The notes: generated from the letters alone by a model not told the origin. Shown: positions 23,718 through 32,424, counted from the stretch's first letter. The stretch: DNA of 64,000 nt from JAOACQ01 sp049968515 (GCA_049968515.1 JBMFQR010000005.1:1-64000), one strand, 5' to 3'. Numbers and translations are program-made.

Positions 23718-25094
23718 TTATATGGTTATCCCTACTCCAATTCCGTATGAAAAGACAAAGTTTCCAGCATCATAAGTGAGATATACAACAGGTCTTATTA
23801 GCAAGAAAAAGGTCTCAAGATTCAAAAATAATCCTCCGGAGTAAATGTACCGAGATATTGTAGAATCTCCTCCATAACTATCAAGTAATTTTATGTCTCC
23901 TCGCAATGCAATTCCTGTCCCGATTCTAAAAGGATATGCTCTGTCATTAAACAAGTAATATCCCGCTTCAATAACTGGCGTAACAAAAGCAAGCTCAACC
24001 ATATCAGTCTTAAAATAACTTCCTCCGCAACCTGCACCAATCCAGAAATATCTGCCAGTGAAGAAGTCAATCGACAGAGTAGCCATATTTCTATCGAGAC
24101 TGTAAAGTTTAAAATGTAGTATACCAGGGTTTTTAACAACAGGGGTAAGCAACTTCAATTCACCGTCTTTCAGATAAAATTCTTCATTTAAAACATTGTA
24201 ATCCTTATTATCCACTACTGTTAAGTTGTGTTTTATTCCAGCTTTTGCTTCAATTTCTTTATCTATCATATCTACTTCTCTGTCATCAAGAAAAACCTTA
24301 TATTCTCTCCCTCTTTCCTTAAATTTCAGTTTTGAAATACTTACCTTTCCCATTGCAGAGTAGGTCACATCAATGGATGCGTATGATTCTAATCTCAGAG
24401 TTGTTTCAAACGCATTTTTTCCATCCCATTTTCTTTTTATTTCGAGAATGTTATTAACATCTGGCAGGACTTTTAGCGTGTATTGAAAATTGGAATTGGA
24501 AATTTCTTCAATCAATTTACCATTGAAAATTAGTTCATACTTTTCATCACCGATATCAAAGTTTTTAAAATTAACAGTTACTACTCTATATCCAATATTT
24601 AATATATTTTTAAGAGATACAGCTATCAATTCATCTGCAGTTTCAAAAATATCAGGTCCTGTAATACCGGTAAAGTTTTTTGAGAATATATCTGCCTTTG
24701 TACCCCTGCTCCATATATTTAATGTTACGTTAAACTTTGCATTTCTCCCTTCCCCCTTGCTCAGATAATATTCCCCATAGATTATAAAATCTATATTATT
24801 TTTAGTAGCATAAGTTTCAAAGTCATCCTTTTTCAAATTTATTCCAAGTGCTTCATTTTTACTAACTATATCAACCTGCGGAACAATGCCAATAAAGGAA
24901 TACAATGAATAAAATACTATCAAGCCATTATCCCTCGAATTCGGGAATTTTTTTTCATCTGACCTATCAGCAAAAGGAAGTATCAAAATCTTCACTCTTT
25001 CTGTTATATTTTGAACACCAACCTCTACCTGAGAGAAGGAAACACTAAAAACAAACAAAATCATAGTAAAAACTATTGTTAATTTGAGTTTCAT
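23718..25094 (-). CDS. Exported protein of unknown function with a beta-rich C-terminus
   Basis: A 458-residue protein with a clear signal peptide (KLKLTIVFTMILFVFSVSFS). Residues about 30-150 (VKILILPFADRSDEKK, IDFIIYGEYYLSKGEG) resemble the TolB-N-like or CsgG-like fold used by proteins that sense envelope components. The C-terminal 120 residues alternate aromatic and polar residues (TGRYFWIGAGCGGSYFK, FSYGIGVGITI), as in a small outer-membrane barrel. The ATG follows GGAGG. I do not recognise a named family. Its leader holds an inverted repeat at 25126-25163. Confidence 0.7.
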   Translation of the reverse strand: MKLKLTIVFTMILFVFSVSFSQVEVGVQNITERVKILILPFADRSDEKKFPNSRDNGLIVFYSLYSFIGIVPQVDIVSKNEALGINLKKDDFETYATKNNIDFIIYGEYYLSKGEGRNAKFNVTLNIWSRGTKADIFSKNFTGITGPDIFETADELIAVSLKNILNIGYRVVTVNFKNFDIGDEKYELIFNGKLIEEISNSNFQYTLKVLPDVNNILEIKRKWDGKNAFETTLRLESYASIDVTYSAMGKVSISKLKFKERGREYKVFLDDREVDMIDKEIEAKAGIKHNLTVVDNKDYNVLNEEFYLKDGELKLLTPVVKNPGILHFKLYSLDRNMATLSIDFFTGRYFWIGAGCGGSYFKTDMVELAFVTPVIEAGYYLFNDRAYPFRIGTGIALRGDIKLLDSYGGDSTISRYIYSGGLFLNLETFFLLIRPVVYLTYDAGNFVFSYGIGVGITI

Positions 25095-25125
25095 AAACCT
25101 CCAAACCTATGTTTATCATATCCTA

Positions 25126-25163
25126 CCCTCCGATAAAAATTTAATCCATTTCCTATCGGAAGG
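25126..25163 (-). promoter_or_regulatory. Inverted repeat in the leader of the exported protein gene
   Basis: CCCTCCGATA (25126-25135) and TATCGGAAGG (25154-25163) form a ten-base inverted repeat with one G-T type pair. It lies 32-69 bases before the start codon on the minus strand, where an operator or a leader hairpin could act. Confidence 0.4.
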
Positions 25164-25219
25164 TTAAATCTTTTTTCACTATAATATAGTAATCTATGTT
25201 AGTTATATAAATTAGAAAG

Positions 25220-25246
25220 GACGGGGTATTACCCCGCCCCTTCTTT
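25220..25246 (-). terminator. GC-rich hairpin, probable terminator of the Ser-rich lipoprotein gene
   Basis: CGGGGTATTACCCCG (25222-25236) is a strong stem in AT-rich surroundings. On the minus strand it is followed by TCCTTTCTAATTT. It lies about 90 bases beyond the stop at 25326. The T tract is weak, so the direction is uncertain. Confidence 0.45.
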
Positions 25247-25325
25247 GTTAACGACACCAGAAAATATTATCAAGAATCACATTTGTCAAATCACCAATAT
25301 TTCCTTCTCCTGTGTTAAAGTATTT

Positions 25326-26111
25326 TTATCTTGCCCAGTATATTCTGTCAATCTTAAATTGCTTAGTTGAAGTCACAGGAATCGTTCTAATCTGTAATAA
25401 ACTCGCTACATGTGCAAGTTTATCCGGTGTGTAAGTAGAATTGAAGAAACTTGAAACTGGGATCATTACTGTGTGCCAGTTTCCGTCCTTCGCTTCTCCA
25501 TAACTCCCATTACCAATGGTGATTTCAGCAGATGTATACACTGTAGGATAAGTTCCATTTTCAATAGTTACCTTAAACACATCTCCATCAGGTGGAATAT
25601 TCACATCAAGACATACATAACCATTTGTAAATCTTATCAGATTTGTTCCACCTGTATCACGTGCATTATTCGTTAACTGAAATCCACATCCACCCCATGT
25701 TACTCCAGGTGAAACAGTAACAAGAATATAGTAGGAGTGTTCGTCAGATAAATTTGGAGTTCCATCTCTGGAAGCATAAGCATTTCCACCATCCCAGGGA
25801 TCAAATCTCATTTCATGGATTGTTGTTGGTTGAGGATTATTAAAGTCAATATCCATTGGAGTTCCAAGTGAAGTGTCCTCAGAAAACAATAAGATTACTT
25901 CCTGAAATGTACTCCCACTGCTCGAAGAGCTTGCAGGTGTACTACTCGAAGAGCTTTCAGGTGTACTACTCGAAGAACTAGCTGGAACACTTGAAGAAGT
26001 AGACATCGTACTGCTTGAAGAACTTGAACTCTCTCCTGATGGTGTGGTGGTACAGGCAAATACAACCATTAAAGCTAACATCAGCAAAATTAGCCTTTGA
26101 AAATACCTCAT
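25326..26111 (-). CDS. Ser-rich lipoprotein with a carbohydrate-binding-like domain
   Basis: A 261-residue lipoprotein with lipobox VFAC, lipidated Cys20. A linker of mostly serine, with Pro and Thr, covers about residues 25-66 (SSSSTPESSSSSTPASSSSS). The remaining 195 residues are a beta-rich module ending DGNWHTVMIPVSSFF and FKIDRIYWAR. The same pattern, DGQWHTVSIPMSKFF and IYIDNVYWT, occurs in the GH16 enzyme at 48.3-48.5 kb, so the two share a jellyroll-type module. No catalytic residues are evident. It may capture sugar at the cell surface. It follows the hybrid regulator gene. Confidence 0.8.
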   Translation of the reverse strand: MRYFQRLILLMLALMVVFACTTTPSGESSSSSSSTMSTSSSVPASSSSSTPESSSSSTPASSSSSGSTFQEVILLFSEDTSLGTPMDIDFNNPQPTTIHEMRFDPWDGGNAYASRDGTPNLSDEHSYYILVTVSPGVTWGGCGFQLTNNARDTGGTNLIRFTNGYVCLDVNIPPDGDVFKVTIENGTYPTVYTSAEITIGNGSYGEAKDGNWHTVMIPVSSFFNSTYTPDKLAHVASLLQIRTIPVTSTKQFKIDRIYWAR

Positions 26112-26140
26112 ATCTTTCCTCCTATACAGAATTTTTACAT

Positions 26141-26170
26141 ATTATAATGCTTATATGAAAATTTAGTTAA
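26141..26170 (-). promoter_or_regulatory. Promoter of the Ser-rich lipoprotein gene
   Basis: On the minus strand TTAACT (26165-26170) and TATAAT (26141-26146) are 18 bases apart, about 30 bases before the start codon. Just upstream, 26168-26207 holds AATACTTGAGGTAAT and AATACCCGAAGTAGTATT, a partly inverted pair that could be an operator. Confidence 0.5.
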
Positions 26171-26211
26171 TACTTGAGGTAATAAAAAAGTAATACCCGA
26201 AGTAGTATTTT

Positions 26212-28485
26212 TTAGTTCTTGATTAATTGACTTAAAACTGAAAAGAGAAAAGATTCATAACCAAATCTTTTTATTTGATAGTTCTTAATAAATTCAAAAA
26301 ATTCATATTTATTTTTTACATCAAGTTTTGAATAAATTGAACCAATATGTATCTTTACAGTACTTTCTGCAATAAAGAGACTTGACGCTATTTCTTTGAT
26401 TTGGTAACCCTGACTCCATAATTTCAAGACCTCTTTTTCTCTCGAACTAAGGTTAAATTCTCTAAAGAAACTTTCATCAATTGATAAAGATTTTGAAAGA
26501 ATGGGTCTTATATCAAAACCGCTTACTCTTATTCCTGAAAATTTTCCACCTTCATATATTCTAACCATATTGAAAAGAAAATGAATTATTGCCCCGCTCC
26601 TTTTAAGCATTCTAATTTCATTAAGTTCGCCACTATCATTATACTTTGTTTCATTGAAAATCTCATAAAACCTATCTCTATCTTCCGGATAAACAAAATC
26701 CATAAAATTCAATTTACTTTCGCTTTCCTTCACCATAAGCATTTCCTTTGCATTTTTGTTTAAAAATTCGATGGACAGATCTTTGTTTATCTCAAAAACA
26801 GCTGAAGGCAAGAATTCAAGCATTGAAAAGTATTTTTCTTTTAACTCATTTAAAATTTTTACCATTTTTTCAAGATTTTCTTCATTGATGAGATTTTTCT
26901 GAAATAACTCTATATACTTAAGAGTACTGCTCAATTGCTCCCTTAAGATTTCATAAACTATATCATTCTTTATATAATTAATCACAATTATACCATATAC
27001 CTCTTTCTTCCCTGAAAGAGGCAAAAAAATATAATTTTTCTCATCTGTGAAATTTTTAATAATATCACCCAAACTCTGATTGTTTTCCAACAAAACATTC
27101 TTATTATTCTTTATGAATAAAACACATCTCAGTTTTTCTTTCTGGGGAATGACATCTGGCTTTTCATTAACAAATAGCAGAAAATCAGAAATTCCAAGTG
27201 ATGGTAGTTTCTCAATAAGGTGAGCCTTTAATTCTTCAAGACTTATATCTGAGCTAATATCTCTCGTGAGAATTCTTAACATAAAAATTTCATTGTAAAA
27301 ATTATTCAGTCTGCCTTTTTCTTCCAGTTCCATCTTTGTAGATAAGTAATCAAAAAGAGAGAAAAATTCATCAAAGAACCTTCTATCACTAAATCTTTTC
27401 TCTTCCTTCAAAAAAAACTCTCTGAAAAGAGAATTAAGAGAATAATATTTACTTTCTTTTATCAAATCTAACAATTCAAGCATTATTTTTTCAGATTTTT
27501 CATTATTTGAATCATCCCCTCCTTCTAATATTGTATATATTTTTTTAGTAATTTCTGTATTTTTATACTTCTCTTTTCCGAATTCTGTCGTTTTTATATG
27601 TTTACATCCGCAGGATTCCCTTATTATTAACTCTGGTTCTATATATATCTTTTCTTTTACTTCCTTGCCATTTATCAAATCAAGAAGCAAAGTTAGAGAG
27701 AATGAAGTTACTTCTCTTATTTTTACATCAACCGTTGTTAGAGATGGTTTTGTAGAGACTGCATTTATTACATTATCAAATCCCGTCACAGGAATATAAT
27801 TATTAAAAATATCTTTATTGTTTTCAATATAGTTTAAAATCCCTATTGCCATTGTGTCATTTGATGAAACTATTGCATCAAAACTTCCAAGCTCATTCTT
27901 TAATTTTTTTAATGCCTCTATTCCGGACTCAAATCTGAAATCTCCTTCGATTATATATTTTCTCTCAACACTAAGTCCGTATTTTTCAAGACAGTTTAAA
28001 AATGCTTTAAATCTTTCCATTGCATCAACATTATTTTCGGGACCTTTTACAAATGCAAATCTTTTAAATCTGTGGAAATCTATAAGATGTGACATAAGTT
28101 TTTCCATCCCGCTAGCATTATCAATAATGATTGAAGGTATATTTTCAACCTCCGTAAAAACACTTACAGATGGGATTTCTCTGAACTTATCAATAAACTT
28201 TATTAACTCATCTTTTTTGACAAAGTTTGCTATCATACCGGAAAAAATAATAAGTCCATCTATAGAAGTAAGAGAGGAATCTATGAAATCATAAATATAG
28301 TTCTGAGGTTTTTCGGTTTCGTATGGGGAATTAAGGGACCTGCCAACAAAAAAGGTTAAATCAACATTTTGCTCTCCTGCCCTCTCTATAAGTTCTTCCC
28401 ATATATCATACTGGTATTGATGTATTATAACTCCAATTCTCTTTCTTTTATTAAAACCTTTCCATTTCATTTCACATATTCCCAT
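26212..28485 (-). CDS. Hybrid sensor-regulator: LacI-like ligand domain, PAS, LuxR-type HTH
   Basis: A 757-residue transcription factor of mixed design. Residues about 15-295 form a periplasmic-binding-protein-like sugar domain as in LacI (RIGVIIHQYQYDIWEEL, VSSNDTMAIGILNYIEN, YIPVTGFDN, PSLTTVDVKI). The LacI DNA-binding headpiece is missing. A helical or GAF-like middle part follows to about 540. A PAS domain lies at about 550-670. The C-terminal LuxR HTH is clear: LSSREKEVLKLWSQGYQIKEIASSLFIAESTVKIHIGSIYSKL, split here only for reading. No membrane segment is seen, so it probably senses a cytoplasmic sugar. ATG 28470 (MKWKGF) is an alternative start. It lies between two Ser-rich lipoprotein genes. 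Confidence 0.85.
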   Translation of the reverse strand: MGICEMKWKGFNKRKRIGVIIHQYQYDIWEELIERAGEQNVDLTFFVGRSLNSPYETEKPQNYIYDFIDSSLTSIDGLIIFSGMIANFVKKDELIKFIDKFREIPSVSVFTEVENIPSIIIDNASGMEKLMSHLIDFHRFKRFAFVKGPENNVDAMERFKAFLNCLEKYGLSVERKYIIEGDFRFESGIEALKKLKNELGSFDAIVSSNDTMAIGILNYIENNKDIFNNYIPVTGFDNVINAVSTKPSLTTVDVKIREVTSFSLTLLLDLINGKEVKEKIYIEPELIIRESCGCKHIKTTEFGKEKYKNTEITKKIYTILEGGDDSNNEKSEKIMLELLDLIKESKYYSLNSLFREFFLKEEKRFSDRRFFDEFFSLFDYLSTKMELEEKGRLNNFYNEIFMLRILTRDISSDISLEELKAHLIEKLPSLGISDFLLFVNEKPDVIPQKEKLRCVLFIKNNKNVLLENNQSLGDIIKNFTDEKNYIFLPLSGKKEVYGIIVINYIKNDIVYEILREQLSSTLKYIELFQKNLINEENLEKMVKILNELKEKYFSMLEFLPSAVFEINKDLSIEFLNKNAKEMLMVKESESKLNFMDFVYPEDRDRFYEIFNETKYNDSGELNEIRMLKRSGAIIHFLFNMVRIYEGGKFSGIRVSGFDIRPILSKSLSIDESFFREFNLSSREKEVLKLWSQGYQIKEIASSLFIAESTVKIHIGSIYSKLDVKNKYEFFEFIKNYQIKRFGYESFLFSVLSQLIKN

Positions 28486-28586
28486 AACCCAAACCGAATG
28501 TTAAAATTTAAAGTAGAAAGATAAGCATGAAGCCTACTGTCTCCATATCTATCTTAATAAAAAATCATCCGGTTCAGGCGGTTAAT

Positions 28587-28615
28587 ATAATAGCACTATT
28601 TTAAAATTTTTTCAA
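28587..28615 (-). promoter_or_regulatory. Promoter of the hybrid regulator gene
   Basis: On the minus strand TTGAAA (28610-28615) and TATTAT (28587-28592) are 17 bases apart. The leader is about 100 bases long. A ten-base palindrome, GCTATATAGC at 28622-28631, lies directly upstream of the -35 box. Confidence 0.5.
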
Positions 28616-28621
28616 TATGAA

Positions 28622-28631
28622 GCTATATAGC
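28622..28631. promoter_or_regulatory. Palindrome GCTATATAGC, possible operator
   Basis: GCTATATAGC is a perfect ten-base palindrome six bases upstream of the -35 box of the regulator gene. The same palindrome occurs at 46900-46909 in the GH16 leader, with a partial copy at 46841-46849. It may be a binding site shared by these genes. Confidence 0.4.
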
Positions 28632-28680
28632 ATAAAAAAATAAAAACAGCAGGGACAGAATATATTTCCGTCCCTACTGT
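28630..28680 (-). terminator. Intrinsic terminator of the 443-residue lipoprotein gene
   Basis: On the minus strand CAGTAGGGACGGAAA pairs with the later TTCTGTCCCTGCTG (stem within 28646-28680), followed by TTTTTATTTTTTT. It begins about five bases after the stop at 28686. This is a textbook Rho-independent terminator. Confidence 0.85.
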
Positions 28681-28685
28681 GTTGT

Positions 28686-30017
28686 TTATGGAAGTGTTAT
28701 ATTTGTATATTCCGCACTATCCAATGGAGCAATATTTGTAAGTTCTACAAGTAGTGATGGTTTTGTCCCATTTGTGTTACAGATATTTGGGTCAACAATC
28801 TGGATATTGGAATAATGCTTTTCCTCATACACCTCATATATCTGATATATATTTGTGGTTTCAGGTGTGCTAGCTACAAAAATTGTGGTAGAAGAATGGT
28901 TTGTTATCTCTACATTAAGATTTGTAATAAGAATTATGTTGGTGGTATATATAAGTTGATTTGACAGCTGAGAAATGCTGATATAATTCGTGGTAAAAAT
29001 ACGATTATAAACTTTGTAGTTCCCCTCTACCCTCGCAAGATTCCACAATAGATTACCACTCGAATTGAAATATTCTTCATATGTATAGTTAGAAAATGTA
29101 AAAATGTTTGTGATGTAATATACACCCACCCCAATAATAGTAAAGTTTGTAACCTGATTAGTAATATAATTCGTGCCAGTTATAGTAAAATTAGCCCAGT
29201 TTGTTCCATTGTTGATACTTGTTGTTCTTGCATAAACACCGCCATTTCCGTTTTCGCTTCCATATCCCACAAGATTCCATGAGCTTATAAAGCTATTGTG
29301 ATTAGTTATGACTGCAGGATTAATATCAACCTTTGACTTTGCAATTACTTCACCTTCGCCAACTCTAGTAAGAGTCACCCTGAAATTTGAAATTCCATCT
29401 GAATTGTCTTGCTTAAACATTATATAAATATCAAGATAGGGTTGTGAAACAGTATAATCATAAATTATAGTTGCCTCTTTTGTATCCGAATTTGTGTCAG
29501 AAACAAATTTCACCCTGCCCTTGAATGCACCATTAGCCTTTTGCCAGTCAAGATAGATGTTTGTAAGATTGCCATTTGTCTTGATGAGATAAAGATAATA
29601 CACCCCTTCGCTATTAGTATTAAGAATGAATTTTCCATCACCCGCTGGGATTTCTTCTCCCATATGTGCCGCCAGATATTCCCTGTTTTCATAAACATTT
29701 GATAAAACCATATCAATGAATTTTGTAATTCCAAGCCCCCACGATACATACATCTTAATTATTCCGGCGGCTTGGCTTTGAACCTCTGTAGAACCTGCTC
29801 TGAAAAGGCCAGGGGCTTTAAGCTTGAGCTCATTTTCGTTCTTAAGGCTATTGGGTACTTCCATAGTAATCTGTTCTGGCATTTCTATTCCACTTGTTGC
29901 AGAAGAAGACGAGCTACTGCTTGACGAAGAAGAATTCTCCTGTGGCGTTTGCGCACAGGAAAGATAAGTAATTAACCCCACAGAAATAACCAAGATCCTA
30001 AAAAAAATTCTATTCAT
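28686..30017 (-). CDS. Ser-rich, Asn/Thr-rich lipoprotein of unknown function
   Basis: A 443-residue lipoprotein with lipobox YLSC, lipidated Cys21, and an uninterrupted serine linker at about 29-41. Residues about 60-235 form a beta-rich region without a family match. Residues about 265-400 are low in complexity and rich in Asn, Thr and Ile, with repeated TN pairs (ITNQVTNF, TNYIS, TTNIILITN). That composition differs from the neighbours and suggests a surface-exposed, repetitive module. The ATG follows GGAGG. It lies upstream of the hybrid regulator in the same direction but has its own terminator. Confidence 0.75.
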   Translation of the reverse strand: MNRIFFRILVISVGLITYLSCAQTPQENSSSSSSSSSSSATSGIEMPEQITMEVPNSLKNENELKLKAPGLFRAGSTEVQSQAAGIIKMYVSWGLGITKFIDMVLSNVYENREYLAAHMGEEIPAGDGKFILNTNSEGVYYLYLIKTNGNLTNIYLDWQKANGAFKGRVKFVSDTNSDTKEATIIYDYTVSQPYLDIYIMFKQDNSDGISNFRVTLTRVGEGEVIAKSKVDINPAVITNHNSFISSWNLVGYGSENGNGGVYARTTSINNGTNWANFTITGTNYITNQVTNFTIIGVGVYYITNIFTFSNYTYEEYFNSSGNLLWNLARVEGNYKVYNRIFTTNYISISQLSNQLIYTTNIILITNLNVEITNHSSTTIFVASTPETTNIYQIYEVYEEKHYSNIQIVDPNICNTNGTKPSLLVELTNIAPLDSAEYTNITLP

Positions 30018-30440
30018 ATTTAACCTCCAAAAGGTTTATATTATTATATACTTAAAATTTTTGTAAAAGGGAATTTTTGAGAAAAATTTTTGTATCTACA
30101 ATTTAATTAAGGGTGAGAATAAAAAAGTTTGATTAAGTGGTGGAAATTTCCTTCCACAGCTCTAGATCTCTGTGGTGCTGGCTTGCCAGTACATCTTTTT
30201 TTTAACCCCTAAATTTTAGACAATACCCGAAAGATTGTACTACAACCACAACATAGATATTTTTTACAAAGTCTTAGTTATCTTCTTTTATCTTTTCAAT
30301 CTTGAAGTAAACTGGTCTTGGCCAATCAGAACAACAGGCAATTATAAGGTTCTTATCCTCATACCATATTCCGAAATCCATCTTTTTAGAATTGTTATCT
30401 TACATTTAATCACTATATTTCTCCTTAACTCTTTATTCTG
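30018..30440. other. Intergenic region between leuD and the lipoprotein gene
   Basis: No protein gene is supported in these 423 bases. The region upstream of the lipoprotein gene is very AT-rich, with several possible -10 boxes around TATAATAATATAA (minus strand, near 30040-30052) but no clear -35 box. Hairpins and a T run at 30130-30203 may mark a small RNA on the plus strand. 30204-30440 shows nothing I can name. Confidence 0.35.
30130..30203 (+). ncRNA. Candidate small RNA ending in a terminator
   Basis: GTGGAAATTTCCTTCCAC, or alternatively CCACAG against CTGTGG (30154-30159 and 30170-30175), forms a first hairpin. GTGCTGG CTTG CCAGTAC (30175-30192) forms a second, followed by ATC and eight T at 30196-30203. 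The second hairpin with its T run is a standard intrinsic terminator, but no plus-strand gene lies upstream, so it would end a short non-coding transcript. No convincing promoter was found. Confidence 0.35.
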
Positions 30441-30965
30441 TCAATATTTCCTATCAGCATACTCAACCCAGCCACCGGCTTTTACAAGTTCTGCATCAAA
30501 TGGGTTAAGCTTGAAGCTTACCACATCCTTTTTTCCACCACCTTCAATAGTAAAAGTATAGCTTCTAAGATCAAAATAGAGAGTTGCATCAGTATTCTTA
30601 TACTTTTCAAAGAGCATATTTATTGTTTCTTCCGGCAATTCTATTGCAAGCATTCCACCATTAAACATATTTTGTCTAAAAATTCTCGCAAAGTTCACAG
30701 CTATAACAGCCGTTATTCCATTTACCTCAAGTGCCCACGGCGCATGTTCTCTCGATGAACCACAACCGAAATTTTTCCTCGTGATGATCACAGCCTTTCC
30801 AGCTACATCCTTCTTTGGATCAAAGCCATCAAGTTTTAAGTCCTCAAGGCAATAAGGCTTTAAAGCCTCCTTTGAAATCTCTGTCAGATATTTAGCTGGA
30901 ATTATCTCATCGGTATTTATATCGCTTCTGTCTAAAAATAAAACTTTGCCACCAAACTGTTTCAT
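30441..30965 (-). CDS. leuD: 3-isopropylmalate dehydratase small subunit
   Basis: LeuD and LeuC together isomerise 2-isopropylmalate to 3-isopropylmalate in leucine synthesis. The 174-residue chain has the small-subunit swivel domain with DRSDINTDEIIPAKYLT and the substrate loop NFGCGSSREHAPWAL. I start at ATG 30965 (MKQFGGKV), behind GGAGG; a longer frame upstream lacks support. It lies 14 bases after leuC. The short bacterial-archaeal subtype can also act on citramalate, so an isoleucine role is possible. leuA and leuB are not in the window. Confidence 0.92.
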   Translation of the reverse strand: MKQFGGKVLFLDRSDINTDEIIPAKYLTEISKEALKPYCLEDLKLDGFDPKKDVAGKAVIITRKNFGCGSSREHAPWALEVNGITAVIAVNFARIFRQNMFNGGMLAIELPEETINMLFEKYKNTDATLYFDLRSYTFTIEGGGKKDVVSFKLNPFDAELVKAGGWVEYADRKY

Positions 30966-30979
30966 AGTTTCCTCCAGAA

Positions 30980-32272
30980 TTATTTTTTCCCTTTCCACAA
31001 CGGTGAATTGGTAATCTTACCAGCAATTGCTGTAGCAGCAGCAGTAGCCGGGCTCATAAGATGTACCATTCCACCCTTACCCATTCTACCATAAAAGTTT
31101 CTGTTTGTTGTTGAGGCACAGACTTCTCCTTCCGCAAGTACACCATTACTCATACCAAGACAGGCACCGCAGGTAGGATTTGTAACGCAAAAGCCAGCTT
31201 CCATAAAGATATCTATGATGCCTTCCTTTAAAGCCATAGAGTAAACCTTTGGTGTGGCTGGCGAGAGTATTCCTCTCACATTATCAGAAATCTTTTTCCC
31301 CTTTAAAATTTCTGCAGCAATTCTTAAATCTTCTATCCTCCCATTTGTACAGCTACCGATATAAACCTGATCAACTGGAGTCCCCTCCATCTCTCTTACT
31401 GGCTTTACATTATCAGGCTTATAACCAAACGTAACCATTGGCTCAAGATCGCTTAAATCATACTCCAGAACCTTTTCATACTTCGCATCCGGATCTGAAA
31501 TCCACTTTGAATATTCCTTTAAAGCCTCTTCCTTAGACGAAAACTCATTCTTTATAAATGGCCAGAGATATTCAACTGTAGTCATATCTGGATAGCATAT
31601 TCCAGAAGTTCCACCGGCCTCAATTGCCATATTACAGAGAGTCATCCTCGACTCCATTGACATTTCATCAACAATCGGACCAACAAACTCCATTACATGG
31701 TCTGTGGCACCATTCACCGTTATTTGTGAGATGATGTAGAGAATTACATCCTTGGCAAAAACACCCTCTGGAAGCTTGCCTTTTAAGACAAACTTCATTG
31801 TTTTAGGATATTTAAAGGCACAAACTCCCTTTAAGATACCAACCTCAAGGTCTGTTGTGCCAACACCGGCAGCAAATGCACCAAATGCACCATGTGTGCA
31901 GGTGTGGGAATCCCCCATTATCACTGTATAGCCCGGTCTTACAAAGCCATGCTCGGGAAAAATAGCATGACAAACACCATTTCTTCCAATGTCAAAAAAG
32001 TCTTTTATATTATGGCGTCTTGCCCACTCTCTTAAAATCTTACCCTGCTCTGCAGTTTTAGAATCCTTTGCTGGAGTAACATGATCTATCACTGCCTTGA
32101 TTTTAGTTGGGTCAAAAACCCTATCCTTCCCTCTCGCCATAAGATCCAATATGGCTATCGGGGTAGTGATTTCATGGCAGAATACCATATCAAGCTTTAA
32201 CACAAAGGTATCCTCACTTGGCTTATCAATTAAGTGAGCGTAAAAAATCTTTTCAGCTATAGTTTTACCCAT
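30980..32272 (-). CDS. leuC: 3-isopropylmalate dehydratase large subunit
   Basis: The large subunit, an aconitase relative, holds the 4Fe-4S cluster. The 430 residues contain MGDSHTCTHGAFGAFAAG, the first cluster cysteine in YIGSCTNGRIEDL, and the CGACLG pair. At 430 residues it belongs to the LeuC2 or HacA-like group rather than the longer Escherichia coli LeuC. The ATG follows GGAGGCAAAA. It precedes leuD in a two-gene operon. The leader lies next to an unusual repeat-rich region. Confidence 0.93.
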   Translation of the reverse strand: MGKTIAEKIFYAHLIDKPSEDTFVLKLDMVFCHEITTPIAILDLMARGKDRVFDPTKIKAVIDHVTPAKDSKTAEQGKILREWARRHNIKDFFDIGRNGVCHAIFPEHGFVRPGYTVIMGDSHTCTHGAFGAFAAGVGTTDLEVGILKGVCAFKYPKTMKFVLKGKLPEGVFAKDVILYIISQITVNGATDHVMEFVGPIVDEMSMESRMTLCNMAIEAGGTSGICYPDMTTVEYLWPFIKNEFSSKEEALKEYSKWISDPDAKYEKVLEYDLSDLEPMVTFGYKPDNVKPVREMEGTPVDQVYIGSCTNGRIEDLRIAAEILKGKKISDNVRGILSPATPKVYSMALKEGIIDIFMEAGFCVTNPTCGACLGMSNGVLAEGEVCASTTNRNFYGRMGKGGMVHLMSPATAAATAIAGKITNSPLWKGKK

Positions 32273-32334
32273 TTTTGCCTCCGAATAAATTATTTGTCAA
32301 AAGTTTTCTTATCGAAAACCTTATAACCCTTCTT

Positions 32335-32412
32335 AATAAAAGTCTATCTTAATTTCTTTCTGAACGATCAGAAAGAAAGCCAATACACAGACTACCCTCT
32401 GGCAGTCTGTCA
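32335..32412 (-). repeat. Dispersed intergenic repeat, copy B
   Basis: Read on the minus strand it matches copy A at 11798-11851. It has a hairpin ACAGACTGCC AGAG GGTAGTCTGT (ten pairs), then the identical 16-base TTAAGATAGACTTTTA. Copy B has an added perfect hairpin, TTTCTTTCTGA/TCAGAAAGAAA at 32352-32377, not found in copy A. Paired differences inside the first hairpin suggest it is a folded element. Confidence 0.55.
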
Positions 32413-32424
32413 CTACGTTATCTC

